Positions 1 through 10,879 are shown, counted from the stretch's first letter. The stretch is 64,000 nt of DNA from Rhynchonema sp. JSB1_4 (GCA_030248065.1 JASAMV010007238.1:1-64000); one strand, 5' to 3'. The notes: a model not told the origin generated them from the sequence alone. Made by a program: numbers and translations.

Positions 1-169
1 ATCTCCAACTCCATGCTGCGTCTGTATGAGAAAAAAGGAGGAAATATCGTAGTTTGCGAGAAACTAACTTTCCATATCATTCTACACTTTACTTTGCTGC
101 CGCAATCACTTACAAAAAATTCGGTAATGAAACACACATCTACCAGCGCCGAAGAAAATCTTCACGTAC

Positions 170-268
170 TTCCCAGTCCTCAAGCTTCTTTGGATCCTGA
201 ATCAGTTGTTTCAACGACTCATCGACTTCGTCCGACACAACGTCGAGGTCTTTGCCGGTTAACTGAGC
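170..268 (-). pseudogene. Duplicated acidic exon (LTGKDLD type), copy 1
   Basis: Read on the minus strand, this is a 33-codon open exon between a CATTTAG acceptor and a GTACGTG donor, both in phase 0. It encodes an acidic peptide with LTGKDLDVVSDEVDESL near its start and KKLEDWE at its end. The same exon occurs at 3072-3170 (minus), 4208-4306 (plus) and 6077-6175 (plus), each upstream of a C2H2 exon. I do not recognise the peptide family. It is called a gene fragment because the downstream exons lie outside the window. Confidence 0.55.
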
Positions 269-311
269 CTAAATGTTATTAAACTAAGCTTTAACAAAAC
301 GATTATTCATT

Positions 312-500
312 TCAGGATAGAAACGCAGCCAAAAACATCAGCTGACTTGCGGATGCACTGGTATCGATGCAGCCAGTGCGACCAACAGCAGAATGTGAAG
401 ACAATACAATGACGGTTGGGTCATGGTCATGACGACTTGTGCCTTGAATGAAGTTGCCAAACGATTTCGTAAGAATAATCAGTTTCTCGTAAATGCACAA
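312..500 (-). pseudogene. Tyrosine-phosphatase P-loop relic, copy 1
   Basis: The minus-strand reading contains SSHSAVGRTGCI. This resembles the protein tyrosine phosphatase signature HCSAGVGRTG, but the catalytic Cys is replaced by His and one Gly is missing. No flanking phosphatase domain is visible. The copies at 3214-3402 and 5844-6056 have the same defects, so they predate the duplication. A catalytically active phosphatase can be excluded from the sequence. Confidence 0.5.
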
Positions 501-1251
501 AGTACTGAACGTTTCAATCGATTAAGATACATCTTTCTTGGAACGTCTGATGTCTAACGGATTGCATTCTAAACTCAGACCACCTGGGGTCTCTTCTTCC
601 CTTCTTCTTTGATGTGGTGTTGAAACATCGCCTTTTGGTAGCACATGTTATGCTTGTGGGGCGATTGTGGCACACACTGAAGCAAAAACATCCATTGTAA
701 CAAAACTTCAACTTTCAACACAAGGTGCTAACACGTGTCACACACATAACGAAAAGTGTGAGCTTCTTTTGGGACACCCTGTACTACCCAGTCCGCAAGC
801 TTCTTTGGATACTGAATCAGTTGTTTCAACGACTCATCAACTTCGTCCGACACACTATCGAGGTCTTTGGCGATTAACCGAGCCCAAATGTGATTAGCCT
901 AACTTTTAACCAGACCATTTATTCATTTGGGATAGAAGTGTAGCCCAGAACATCTGCTGACTTGCAGGATTGCCTACAACTGTCCAGTTTCCAAGTCCCG
1001 ATCCTCCGTCAGGTTCGTGGGAGATAGGCTTGAGGACTAGGGTCAGGCAAGGCTTAGGCTGGCGCATGCAGTTAGGCCTAGGCTGAGGCGCCCAGGTTGA
1101 GCATTGGTCAACCAGTCGGCCCTAAGCTTAAACACAGTGTCATATTCAGGTTTACTCTTAACGTCCCACTTAGGCTTGGGCTCAGGCTTAGGCCGACAGG
1201 CTGAAGCTCACAAGCGATTTCGTAAAAGTTAAGGTTTATATGTAGATAAAG

Positions 1252-1962
1252 GACGAACGTTCGAATTTAACGGGCGCGTGTTTCTTTCGAGCTCGTGATC
1301 TCAAATGGAATAGCAAATATTTCTTTATCTCTCTCCGATACACTCTGATCTCTCAAACAGTTCAAATACATATAGCTGTTTTATATGTGGAAAAAATCGC
1401 AGTAAAAACGCAATCGCGCTGCGAATCTGTTTGCCTGGGGCTCATCTGAGTATACAAAAGAACGCGGACGTTGATGAAATCCCTGTTTGATGTGCATAAA
1501 TAAAAATATTTGATTTTCATGCACCCGTCGCTAAACTGCTCACAACAGGGAGTGATGTGGCAAAAAAAACAACAACAGTAGTACGATCAGCGTATTTTTT
1601 GTATGCTCACCGTTCGTATACGAAGCAAACTTGAGGAAATTAGAGGTACTGTATATCGTTAATCTAACGTGGTCCGCATCTTTTTTGGAAAAGTCTGCTT
1701 CTTTGCGCCATCTGCGTTAAAAATTCTAAAAAAACTGCCGCATATAGTGTATAGATCTTTCTTCCTCTCCATTCCTACAGGGGGAAACTCCCGTGAGGGA
1801 ACACAACACAAAACCAAACAAACCCCCCACCCATAACACCTAAATTTGAAATGAAAACAACAAAAGTCTATAAAAATTACAATACATGCACCTTTAAATG
1901 ATGAGCCCTAGAAGATCATCACCATTCTTGTGTGTGTCTTGGTGCCCATATGGCTGTTGAAG
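1252..1962. other. Stretch with no gene; 3' flank of the zinc-finger gene
   Basis: I see no convincing exon here. The part next to 1962 matches the sequence downstream of the second zinc-finger gene (5015-5130), including AAAGGTGCATGTATTGTAAT, and probably represents the 3' untranslated region of the minus-strand C2H2 gene. The remainder is unremarkable AT-rich sequence. Confidence 0.5.
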
Positions 1963-3170
1963 TCATACTTCGTTTGGAATCGTTTCACGTTCGTTGTTCC
2001 CATGCTTGCGTTTTATGTGTACGTTCAGGTTACGTTTGAAGTTTGTCTTGTAGTCGCACTGGTTGCAGTTGTATTTCATCGTTTGTGCGTGTGTCTTGCT
2101 GAGCTTGTGCACCCCCACCTCATTTTTGGTTTTGAATCTTTTGCCACACAAATTGCATGGATACGGACGTGCGTTGTTGCTATGGTGAGCTTCTATGTGT
2201 CTATTCAAGACATTTTTGTAGTTTGTCTTGTAGTCGCACTGCTTGCACTCGTGTTTCATCGTTTGTGCGTGTGCCTTGATGCGCTTGTGCATTCCCAGGT
2301 TGCTTGTTGTTTTGAATCGTTTGCCACACAAATTGCACTGATACGGTCGGGCGTCGTTTTTATGCTTGCGCTCTATGTGCGTGTTCAAGTTGCTCTTCTC
2401 GTTTGTTTCATAGTCGCAGTGCTCACAGGCGTGCTTCTTCTGCAAAAATGAAGGTTTGAGCAGAAAAGCATGATAGAATGATTACATCGAATCACTCCTT
2501 TCGGGTCTGGGGACTGGATAAATAAATGCCCACCCAGTCACATGTACGTGTGTAGTCATATGAGAGGCCCTGTGAGTGTGTGCACTATGTCTAGATGCGC
2601 CACAATACACCCATGGTTGGGTCAGGTGATGTCAACAGCAGCAATTTTTATGCAAAAAACAGCAGTTTTAGAGCAAAAAATAGAGATACTTTTAAACTTT
2701 GAAAATATAAAAAAAATTTTAACTTCTGAAACGAATTTTTTTTAAAAAAAATTTTGTTAAAAAGGCACTGATTCCGCTTAATTTTGCACATTTCTGTTTT
2801 AAGGACAGTTTTAATGTTGCATACTTGTTGTTGAACATCGGCCTGTTGTTGATTGGGCGCATCCATCTCGGTGAAAAGCGATGAGTCTAGATCTGGTGGC
2901 ACATCTCCAACTCCATGCTGCGTCTGGATGAGAAAAAAGGAGGAAATATCGTAGTTTGCGAGAAACTAAATTTTCATGTCATTCCACACTTTACTTTGCT
3001 GCCGCAATCACTTACAAAAAATTCGGTAATGAAACACACATCTACCAGCGCCGAAGAAAATCTTCACGTACTTCCCAGTCCTCAAGCTTCTTTGGATCCT
3101 GAATCAGTTGTTTCAACGACTCATCGACTTCGTCCGACACAACGTCGAGGTCTTTGCCGGTTAACTGAGC
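1963..3170 (-). CDS. C2H2 zinc-finger protein, five fingers (3' exons)
   Basis: Three phase-compatible minus-strand exons are visible: 3072-3170 (33 aa, acidic), 2825-2917 (31 aa, with VPPDLDSSLF and a Gln-rich end) and 1963-2439 (158 aa plus stop). The last exon carries five C2H2 fingers (CX2CX12HX4-5H) alternating between a CxxCDYxTN type and a CNLCGKRFKT type, so it could bind nucleic acid. An AAGAAGCAC start follows a conserved TTTTGCAG acceptor in all copies, so I read it as an internal exon rather than an ATG start; a Met six residues upstream is an alternative. The true 5' end is unclear: upstream lies the phosphatase relic and another acidic exon copy. The intron at 2440-2824 holds a truncated mobile element. 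Function beyond nucleic-acid binding is not inferable. Confidence 0.7.
2480..2762. mobile_element. Truncated copy of the CAGTGGTT AT-armed element
   Basis: The sequence from GCCCACCCAGTCACATGTAC to the A/T tract near 2740-2757 matches, in inverted orientation, the core of the element at 32790-33931 (there around 32890-33110). Only one A/T arm is present and no target-site duplication is evident. It lies in the intron of the five-finger gene. Confidence 0.7.
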
Positions 3171-4153
3171 CTAAATGTTATTAAACTAAGCTTTAACAAA
3201 ACGATTATTCATTTCAGGATAGAAACGCAGCCAAAAACATCAGCTGACTTGCGGATGCACTGGTATCGATGCAGCCAGTGCGACCAACAGCAGAATGTGA
3301 AGACAATAGAATGACGGTTGGGTCATGGTCATGACGACTTGTGCCTTGAATGAAGTTGCCAAACGATTTCGTAAGAATAATCAGTTTCTCGTAAATGCAC
3401 AAAGTACTGAACGTTTCAATCGATTAAGATACATCTTTCTTGGAACGTCTGATGTCTAACGGATTGCATTCTAAACTCAGACCACCTGGGGTCTCTTCTT
3501 CCCTTCTTCTTTGATGTGGTGTTGAAACATCGCCTTTTGGTAGCACATGTTATGCTTGTGGGGCGATTGTGGCACACACTGAAGCAAAAACATCCATTGT
3601 AACAAAACTTCAACTTTCAACACAAGGTGCTAACACGTGTCACACACATAACGAAAAGTGTGAGCTTCTTTTGGGACACCCTGTACTACCCAGTCCGCAA
3701 GCTTCTTTGGATACTGAATCAGTTGTTTCAACGACTCATCAACTTCGTCCGACACACTATCGAGGTCTTTGGCGATTAACCGAGCCCAAATGTGATTAGC
3801 CTAACTTTTAACCAGACCATTTATTCATTTGGGATAGAAGTGTAGCCCAGAACATCTGCTGACTTGCAGGATTGCCTACAACTGTCCAGTTTCCAAGTCC
3901 CGATCCTCCGTCAGGTTCGTGGGAGATAGGCTTGAGGACTAGGGTCAGGCAAGGCTTAGGCTGGCGCATGCAGTTAGGCCTAGGCTGAGGCGCCCAGGTT
4001 GAGCATTGGTCAACCAGTCGGCCCTAAGCTTAAACACAGTGTCATATTCAGGTTTACTCTTAACGTCCCACTTAGGCTTGGGCTCAGGCTTAGGCCGACA
4101 GGCTGAAGCTCACAAGCGATTTCGTAAAAGTTAAGGTTTATATGTAGATAAAG
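2903..4153. repeat. Direct repeat, copy 2 (about 1.25 kb)
   Basis: Second copy of 1-1251. It overlaps the left arm of an inverted duplication: 2780-3224 is repeated in reverse complement at 4155-4604, with 3225-4154 as the spacer. It contains the minus-strand phosphatase relic at 3214-3402 (His in place of the catalytic Cys) and a degenerate acidic exon at about 3684-3790, which reads LIAKDLDSVSDEVDESL. Confidence 0.9.
3214..3402 (-). pseudogene. Tyrosine-phosphatase P-loop relic, copy 2
   Basis: Same reading and same defects as the relic at 312-500, lying just upstream, in minus-strand order, of the acidic exon 3072-3170 and the five-finger exon. It may be part of an ancestral multi-exon gene in which a decayed phosphatase segment preceded the zinc fingers, or simply a neighbouring relic duplicated with it. 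Confidence 0.5.
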
Positions 4154-4154
4154 G

Positions 4155-4604
4155 ACTATCCTGAAATGAATAATCGTTTTGTTAAAGCTTAGTTTAATAA
4201 CATTTAGGCTCAGTTAACCGGCAAAGACCTCGACGTTGTGTCGGACGAAGTCGATGAGTCGTTGAAACAACTGATTCAGGATCCAAAGAAGCTTGAGGAC
4301 TGGGAAGTACGTGAAGATTTTCTTCGGCGCTGGTAGATGTGTGTTTCATTACCGAATTTTTTGTAAGTGATTGCGGCAGCAAAGTAAAGTGTAGAATGAC
4401 ATGAAAATTTAGTTTCTCGCAAACTACGATATTTCCTTGTTTTTCTCATACAGACGCAGCATGGAGTTGGAGATGTGCCACCAGATCTAGACTCATCGCT
4501 TTTCTCCGAGATGGATGCGCCCAATCAACAACAGGCCGATGTTCAACAACAAGTATGCAACATTAAGACTGTCCTTAAAACAGAAATGTGCAAATTTAAG
4601 TGGT
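4155..4604. repeat. Right arm of inverted duplication
   Basis: Reverse complement of roughly 2780-3224. The homology starts abruptly at CTATCCTGAAATGAATAATC, with the matching reverse complement ending near 3223, and stops around 4604. It flips the acidic exon and the VPPDL exon to the plus strand, giving the second zinc-finger copy its upstream exons. Confidence 0.85.
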
Positions 4605-5014
4605 GTTATTAGCAGATTACGTGCCGCCGTTTTCATTCCACAGACCGCAGCTCCTACATTGCCATCAGTGGAATCCCACTCGCTGTCATGCTTGCTTTTT
4701 CAAACCTACATTTGCAGAAGAAGCACGATTGTGAACATTGCGACTATAAAACAAACTACAAGTGCAACTTGAACAAGCACATAGAGCGCAAGCACAACAA
4801 CGACGCCCGTCCGAAACAGTGCAATTTGTGTGGCAAACGATTCAAAACAACAGCTGACGTGGCAAGGCACAAGCTCAGCAAGACACACGCACAAACGATG
4901 AAGCACAACTGCAACCAGTGCGACTACAAAACAAACAACAAAAGTACCCTTAAAGTACACACAAAACGCAAGCACGGGAACAACGAACGTCAGACGGTGC
5001 CAAACCAAGTATGA
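4208..5014 (+). CDS. C2H2 zinc-finger protein, three fingers
   Basis: Plus-strand exons 4208-4306 (33 aa), 4460-4552 (31 aa) and 4718-5014 (98 aa plus stop) join in phase 0 and repeat the organisation of the five-finger gene. The last exon has three C2H2 fingers: CEHCDYKTN, CNLCGKRFKT and CNQCDYKTN types. Two fingers are missing relative to the minus-strand copy. No upstream exon or promoter is recognisable because the inverted-duplication breakpoint lies only about 50 bases before the first exon. It may be an unexpressed fragment despite its open frame. The 3' flank matches that of the five-finger gene. Confidence 0.55.
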
Positions 5015-5264
5015 CTTCACCAGCCACTAACACAGACACAAGAATGATGATGATCTTCTAGGGTTTACCCATTTAAAGGTGCATGTATTGTAATTTTTAC
5101 AGACTCTTGTTGTTTTCACTTCAAATTTAGGTGTTACACTAGGCGGCAGTTTTTTAGAATTTTTAACGCAGATGGCAGACTGGGTAGTACAGGGTGTCCC
5201 AAAGAAGCTCACACTTTTCGTTATGTGTGTGACACGTGTTAGCACCTTGTGTTGAAAGTTGAAG

Positions 5265-5648
5265 TGTATAGGCAAACTACGCCAACACGAGCCCGATTTC
5301 GGAGGTGGTGAACTTGCAAAACGCAAAGAAAGAGAAAATCATCATGCTCCATGTTGTATGCCACAACGTGTAACGTTTCCCAAATCAGCAGCCACGTCAT
5401 GAATGTTTCACCATTTTGCCAGCACCGAAATCGGGCTCGTGTTGGCGTAGTTTTACTTTAGTTATAGGCAAACTACATCAACACGAGCTCGATTTCGGAG
5501 CTGGCAGAATAGTGAAACATTCATACGTGGCTGCTGATTTGGGAAATGTTACACGTTGAAGAATACAAAACGGAGCATGATGAGTTTCTATTCGTTTTGA
5601 ATACACACCACCTTCGAAATCGAGCTCATGTTGGTGTAGTTTGCCTAT
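5265..5648. mobile_element. Two adjacent foldback elements
   Basis: 5267-5456 and 5462-5648 are each inverted repeats. Both begin TATAGGCAAACTAC and then CAACACGAGC, and their right ends carry the inverse, GCTCGTGTTGG..GTAGTTT and GCTCATGTTGG..GTAGTTTGCCTATA (allowing 1-2 mismatches). The two units are related but diverged, which suggests independent copies or an old tandem duplication. No coding potential is seen. Confidence 0.75.
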
Positions 5649-5843
5649 ATGGATGCTTTTGCTTCAGCGTATGCCACAATCACCCCACAAGCATAACATG
5701 TGCTACCAAAAGGTGATGTTTCAACACAACATCAAAGAAGAAGGGAAGAAGAGACCCCAGGTGGTCTGATTTTAGAATGCAATCCGTTAGACATCAGACG
5801 TTCCAAGAAAGATGGATCTTAATCGATTGAAACGTTCAGTACT

Positions 5844-6056
5844 TTGTGCATTCACGAGAAACTGATTATTCTTACGAAATCGTTTGGCAACGTCATTCAA
5901 GGCACAAGTCGTCACTGTCATCATGACCATGACCCAACCGTCATTCTATTGTCTTCACATTCTGCTGTTGGTCGCACTGGCTGCATCGAGACCAGTGCAT
6001 CCACAAGTCAGCAGATGTTGCTGCGTTTCTATACTGAAATGAATAAGTTCTGCTAA
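5844..6056 (+). pseudogene. Tyrosine-phosphatase P-loop relic, copy 3
   Basis: Plus-strand copy of the relic at 312-500 and 3214-3402. The reading contains TVILLSSHSAVGRTGCIE with the catalytic Cys changed to His, then continues for about 20 residues. It lies directly upstream of the third acidic exon, so the order relic, acidic exon, VPPDL exon, fingers is conserved among copies. Confidence 0.5.
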
Positions 6057-6076
6057 ATGCTTATTTTAACATTTAG

Positions 6077-7078
6077 GCTCAGTTAACCGGCAAAGACCTC
6101 GATGTTGTGTCGGACGAAGTTGATGAGTCGTTGAAACAACTGATTCAGGATCCAAACAAGCTTGAGGAGTGGCAAGTACGTGCACAATTTTCCTACCGTA
6201 CTGGCAGATGTGAGTGTCATTTCCGACTTCAACTTGGTCGTTCAATCGCAGAGTAAAATGTATACAATACACGGACGGTATGTAAACATACTGATGTTCT
6301 CTGACAATCTTTTGCTCTGTTCAGGCGCAGGTGGGGCGTTCGGGACATGCCCCCAGATCTGGCTGAATCATCGCTTTTTACCGAGATGGATGCGCCCAAT
6401 CAACAACAGGCCGATGTTCAACAACAAGTATGCCACATTAAAACTGAATTCAAAACGGGGAAATGTGCAAATTTAAGTGGAGAAGAATTTGCAGAAGAAG
6501 CACGCTTGTGGGCATTGCGACCATCAAACAAACGATAAGAGCAACTTGAACACGCACATAGAGCGCAAGCACAACAACGACGCCCGTCCGTATCAGTGCA
6601 ATTTGAGTGGCAAACGATTCAAAACAACAGGGGTGACTTGGCAGGACACAAGCGCATCAAGACACACGCATAGACGATGAAGCCCAAGTGCAACCGGTGC
6701 GAATACCGGACGAATCGCAAATCGCATTTGGACGAGCACATTGCGCGCAGGCACACCGACGCACGGCCGTACCAGTGCAACACGTGCAGCAAAGGGTTCA
6801 AAACCAAGGCTGACTGCTTGAATCATCACAAGCGCACTCACACACGCGCAAAAATGATATTGTATGATGGGTCTCTAGGATCCCACTTCGAGATGGATAT
6901 GACCATATTTTTACCTGAGTATTTATCGTACTTGCAATTTCTATTATCAGGCACAGCGGAGAATAGAGAATGGAACCAAACGGACATGCAAAAATTATAC
7001 ACAATGATATTAATTTTTTCACTTGAGCCATGTGACGTAGCACGATTGTGTCTTTGTCATAGTCCTATTCGTTTTTAG
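6077..7078 (+). pseudogene. C2H2 zinc-finger gene copy 3, frameshifted
   Basis: It has an intact acidic exon at 6077-6175, a VPPDL-type exon ending at 6428 (reading MPPDLAESSLFTEMDAPNQQ) and a finger exon starting at 6495 after TTTGCAG. The VPPDL exon appears out of phase with the acidic exon. In the finger exon the second finger has Cys changed to Ser (CNLSGK), and the frame is lost near 6630 compared with the intact copies. The frame resumes from 6677 with two further fingers (CNRCEYRTN and CNTCSKGFKT) and runs to a stop at 7076-7078. Two independent defects support a pseudogene, although the downstream two-finger frame is itself open. Confidence 0.65.
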
Positions 7079-7610
7079 GTTCTGCTCAGGCTTAGGCGTA
7101 GGCCTATTCGTTTTTAGGTTCTGCTCTTTTCGACTCTTTTTCACTTGCTCAAAGTGGTCTTGCTCAAATGTGCTTTGCTCAATTGCCCGTCCGACTGGTA
7201 GATGTGTGTGTGTCATTTCATTTCATGCAGAGCAAAGTGTAAAATGCATTTGGAAGTTGATTTTGTTGCAAATTACGGTGCCTAATTTTTTCACAACAGC
7301 AGATCACGCATTGCAGTTTTCTGCTCACAAAATCTTGGTCCCACCCGGCGGACGGGCAATTGGAGCAAAGCACATTTCAGCAAGACCACTTTGAGCAAGT
7401 GAAAAAGTCCAAAAGAGCAGAACCTAAAAACGAATAGGCCTAAGCCTAAGCCCAAACACAAAAACTAATCTTAGGTGTAAGCCTAAGCCTAAGCCTGATA
7501 CCAAAATCAGCCTAAGCCATTGGAACAAAATAAGTGCTCTGCTCTTTTGGCCCTGCTTTTTTTCACTTGCTCAAAGTTGTCTTGCTCAAATGTGCTTTGC
7601 TCAATTGTCC
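7070..7610. mobile_element. Foldback repeat with TTAGGC-like arms
   Basis: The arm 7075-7192 (with TAGGCCTATTCG, GTTCTGCTC and CTTGCTCAAAGTGGTCTTGC) is repeated inverted at about 7350-7440. A third, direct arm copy follows at 7530-7610. The arm ends and the 7430-7510 spacer contain runs of GCCTAA, the complement of the nematode telomere unit TTAGGC. A diverged relative lies at 61797-62090. No coding potential. Confidence 0.75.
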
Positions 7611-7629
7611 GGCCACCTACCACCCAACC

Positions 7630-7745
7630 TCATTCGCTGCCATGTTTGTTCGTTCAAACTCTCGTTTACGGAAGAGACACGTTTGCGGGCACTGCGACCA
7701 CAGAATGCTGGTGCACGACAGAACAAAAGCAGACGGCTTATAATG
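7630..7745 (+). pseudogene. C2H2 finger remnant
   Basis: The region around 7670-7710 encodes KRHVCGHCDH, matching the start of the finger exons at 2439, 4718 and 6495. The upstream 40 bases match the intron end before 4718. The histidines of the finger are lost and the frame does not continue as a finger. It is a truncated fourth copy. Confidence 0.65.
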
Positions 7746-8979
7746 TGGTCAAATCATTTCGTCAAGTTGCTGACCACATGTATTAGTTTTCGCGCTCATT
7801 TGGGGCTCATGTGTTCGACGACTTCGTTTGACGAGATGATTTGACGACAAAATCATTAGCCAAGCCAACCCCAGTCAGCGTGCATAAATTTTATTCACTA
7901 TTTGGTTCATTTCTTTCGGCACGCAATGCTCAATCAATAACAAACACTATCCTGATTCAATTATCATTATCATCTTATTTCAACACGATTTACATTAGAT
8001 ATCTGAATTAAAAAACCGAAAAATCAACAATTTTTGACTCTTAAAACAGAGAATAGGCACGGAAAGGGCACTCGAAAAGAACAAAAACACTGCAAGATGA
8101 AAATGCCAAAAAAGGGTTGAAGAAAAACAATGAAATTTTCAAGCCCAAATACAAGTGTGCCCTCGACGAATAAAAAATGACTCTTTAATTTCATAACTAA
8201 CGACCAACCTCAAAAGTTTGCGCTGTACAAAACCAGAGCCAACATTGTACACGAAACACGAAAACAGGGTTACGCATGAAGAAAAATGAAAACAGAATAC
8301 ACGTACGATTATGTTGAACCAGCAGCAGACAAGACGGCAGGGAAACACGAACAAAAAACAAAAGGTATTATACAGGTACAGGTATATACCAAGCTGAAAT
8401 AACACCAGAAAAACCCAAGGCCTAAAACATAAAATTATAACCTAAACACAAAAAAATGAAAAAGTCAGAATCAATTGAGCTAGACACAACAACACACTGC
8501 ACACGTATATTTTTGCCCATTATCCAAAAACAGCAGAGATCGCAATCAAACAACTTGTGTTAAGATTACCGGGAACGAGAGATGCTACTGCGAGCACCTA
8601 CACGTACATCCGAAACATGTTGAACTCAACAACCAAACACGTCGAAACTCTGCAATGATACGCACTGTGAAACATCACGAAATAGGTTTCGCAATCCACA
8701 TCATTGTGATGTTTCACAGGCGCATGTAGATAAGGTCAACAACACCTGCATTAAGCCAAACACACACAAATTGGAATGTTTATCCACAAAAAACGACGCC
8801 AGTTAGACACATGCAATTATCAAGCGCCAAGGTGACGAAAATGGGCATTCAGATTCCAGAATGGTTCACACAGCATACGGAGTGGATGTGAAAAAAACGA
8901 CGTAATGATATACGTGTGTCAACCATTCCACAATACACCCACAAATCAATACCTCCCATCAAAATAGCCAATCGATATC
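7746..8979. other. Stretch with no gene; 3' flank of the uridylyltransferase gene
   Basis: I see no credible coding exon here. On the minus strand this lies directly downstream of the TUT stop codon, so part is probably its 3' untranslated region. A minus-strand AATAAA is present near 7890. A 14-bp perfect inverted repeat sits at 8664-8719. Confidence 0.5.
8664..8719. repeat. Hairpin with CTGTGAAACATCAC arms
   Basis: CTGTGAAACATCAC near 8666 is matched by GTGATGTTTCACAG near 8706, with a spacer of about 30 bases. The same motif forms an inverted repeat downstream of the UBE2J2 stop (40918-40989). Confidence 0.7.
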
Positions 8980-10879
8980 TCATCCCATGCTGTATTGTTG
9001 ATGATCACTTAGCGATCGGCTGACCACGGCCGACCCCGCCGAGCCCTCGTTGTGCTGATTGTTGTTGTTGACCTGTCCAGCTGGCTGATGTTGCACTCCG
9101 AATAGCCACTGCGGCTGGGGCATCGGAATGTGAGTGGCTGGCGGAGGCATTGAAGGCGCGACTGCAAAACGGGCAGGAATTGGGGCTGTTTGAATGAAAG
9201 TATGTTACAAAATGAAAAAAAAAACAGCGGGTGTTAAAACCGCTGGTATTACTGCATTCTGGCGTCGTCAAAAAATACAAGCTTGCACTGAACCGGGACC
9301 GTGGATTACAAACACCCAATTTAGGGTCCCACTGTCAAGGCACCTGTTGTTTTGTCCGCATCTCCACCCAAAAGCGCGCAAATGAAGCTCACCGGGCCAA
9401 CTTTGCGTCCTCTGATACATCTGCTGTTGTTCGTCGTTGCTTATCGTTGTGGTTGTCAATGGCACGGACTGTTGTTGCAGCATGACTGCGTTGGCCGGTG
9501 GCAGCGCTTGGGGCCAGATTAGATGCGTGCTGTTGGTTGTGGCGAGGCTCGTGTTTGGACTGCCTGTGTAAACGGAGGGCCAACAATTATTTTTTGGTCA
9601 GTTTTTGTACATGTACAGAATTTCGACAATTGGCCGGCACGAGCCAACAATGAACAGAGCCGACTCAAAACAAAAATTGGGTCCATAGTTTTGAGAAGCC
9701 AAAACAAGCATAACACCTGCTGGGCTTATGTTCAAGTCGTCAAGGCACTTTGTCAACTCAGCTTTATTGCCACGTATATAGTTCTCGAGCTCATTCAGGA
9801 TCGCTTGAGAGCCGATTTGCATTGACAACGAAACAGTTGGCCGCCAAGAATCGCACCCCCCTTCCCATATCCGAACCTGTGATTTGCTGTTGCTGCGCCA
9901 TTTGCACTGCGCCGTGTACCGGTATCGTTGATGGTGCGTTTTGCCAGTGCCATAGCAGCTGACTGGGCGAGCACGGGACGGACATTGCCACGGCGGGTGG
10001 AGGAGCGTTGTTTCGGTACATTGGCACGGGTTGACTGGCTGCCACGGATGGGTGTTGCGACTGGGGCAGCATGCCTGCAAGCACGGATGCGTGGTTGGTT
10101 GAGGGGATTTATTTGCCAGCTGCTGATTTCGATTCTGCCACTTTGCGAACTTAAATAACCCCGTGTGAAAACTGGTTAGCAAACAAGCACGTTGATTGCT
10201 GCACAACACAGGAATGTTTTGACCAAATTTACTAGCTATTGGCTGCGAAATTTCAGGTTGGCTGGTAGATTTTCAGTTTACCAAAAAACTGGCTAGTGAG
10301 ATTGAGATCTACCAGTCAATTTTAGCGCTGGCTGCAGTTTTTTTGTCATTCTGGCTTGTAGGCTATCAAGATTTGCTAGCTACATGGCTGGTGGACCAAT
10401 TTGAAACAACCCGGGCACAAGATGGCACGAACAAATGGCAAATAAATGTTCCGTGACTGGAATTAGTAGCAACGCAACATTTGCGAAATTTACTGAATAC
10501 TACTCATACGCAAGTTTACCACGATGAAAAATAAAATAGCACTATTAGTCACCAGCTGCAAACAAAACCACAACCGCATTCAACAAACAACGAGGGCACT
10601 GCAAGTAAAACAGCACAGCAAGAAACAAACACCAAACCAAGGAGGCCATAGCAAAGCAATGAAGCAACACACACACTTACCGACCTCTGCTCGCTGGGGC
10701 AGCTTGAATCGACGGGTCGCTGTGCAAAGTCGACCAAAGCGATGACGTTTGGCGTTGTTGTTGCTGCGGTGGAGGAGGTTGACTGTTGACCCACGCCGGT
10801 TCGTTGAGCACAAACGTATCAGCCAATCGGTCGGCCATCTCCGACGCGGTCACATCAACGCACATGTCGTTCTCTTCGT
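8980..10879 (-). other. TUT C-terminal Gln/Asn/Pro-rich tail
   Basis: The last four exons (10685-10879, 9877-10074, 9393-9563, 8980-9185) encode a low-complexity region rich in Gln, Asn, Pro, Ser and Thr, with runs such as PPPPQQQQ, AQQQQ and VNNNNQHN. This looks like a disordered, possibly condensate-forming tail. The exon after 10685 joins in frame only if the donor is GTCGGT four bases inside the more obvious GTAAGT, so that junction is less certain. Confidence 0.7.

Larger units (their letters stand above)
1..1251. repeat. Direct repeat, copy 1 (about 1.25 kb)
   Basis: This segment is nearly identical to 2903-4153 (constant offset of 2902 bases, only scattered mismatches). It contains, on the minus strand, the same exon-like blocks as the second copy: an acidic exon at 170-268, a phosphatase-signature relic at 312-500 and a second acidic exon near 782-888. 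The window begins inside it, so a further zinc-finger copy probably lies to the left. Its last 300 bases hold degenerate TTAGGC-like stretches such as AGGCTTAGGC. The high identity implies a recent duplication or an assembly duplication. Confidence 0.9.

Noticed and set aside
312..500. Active protein tyrosine phosphatase
   Set aside because: The catalytic Cys is replaced, one P-loop Gly is missing and no other phosphatase motifs are present.
1930..2451. Long plus-strand frame opposite the five-finger exon, encoding a hydrophobic repetitive protein
   Set aside because: It is the antisense of the C2H2 repeats; its periodicity is explained by the fingers and it has no independent features.
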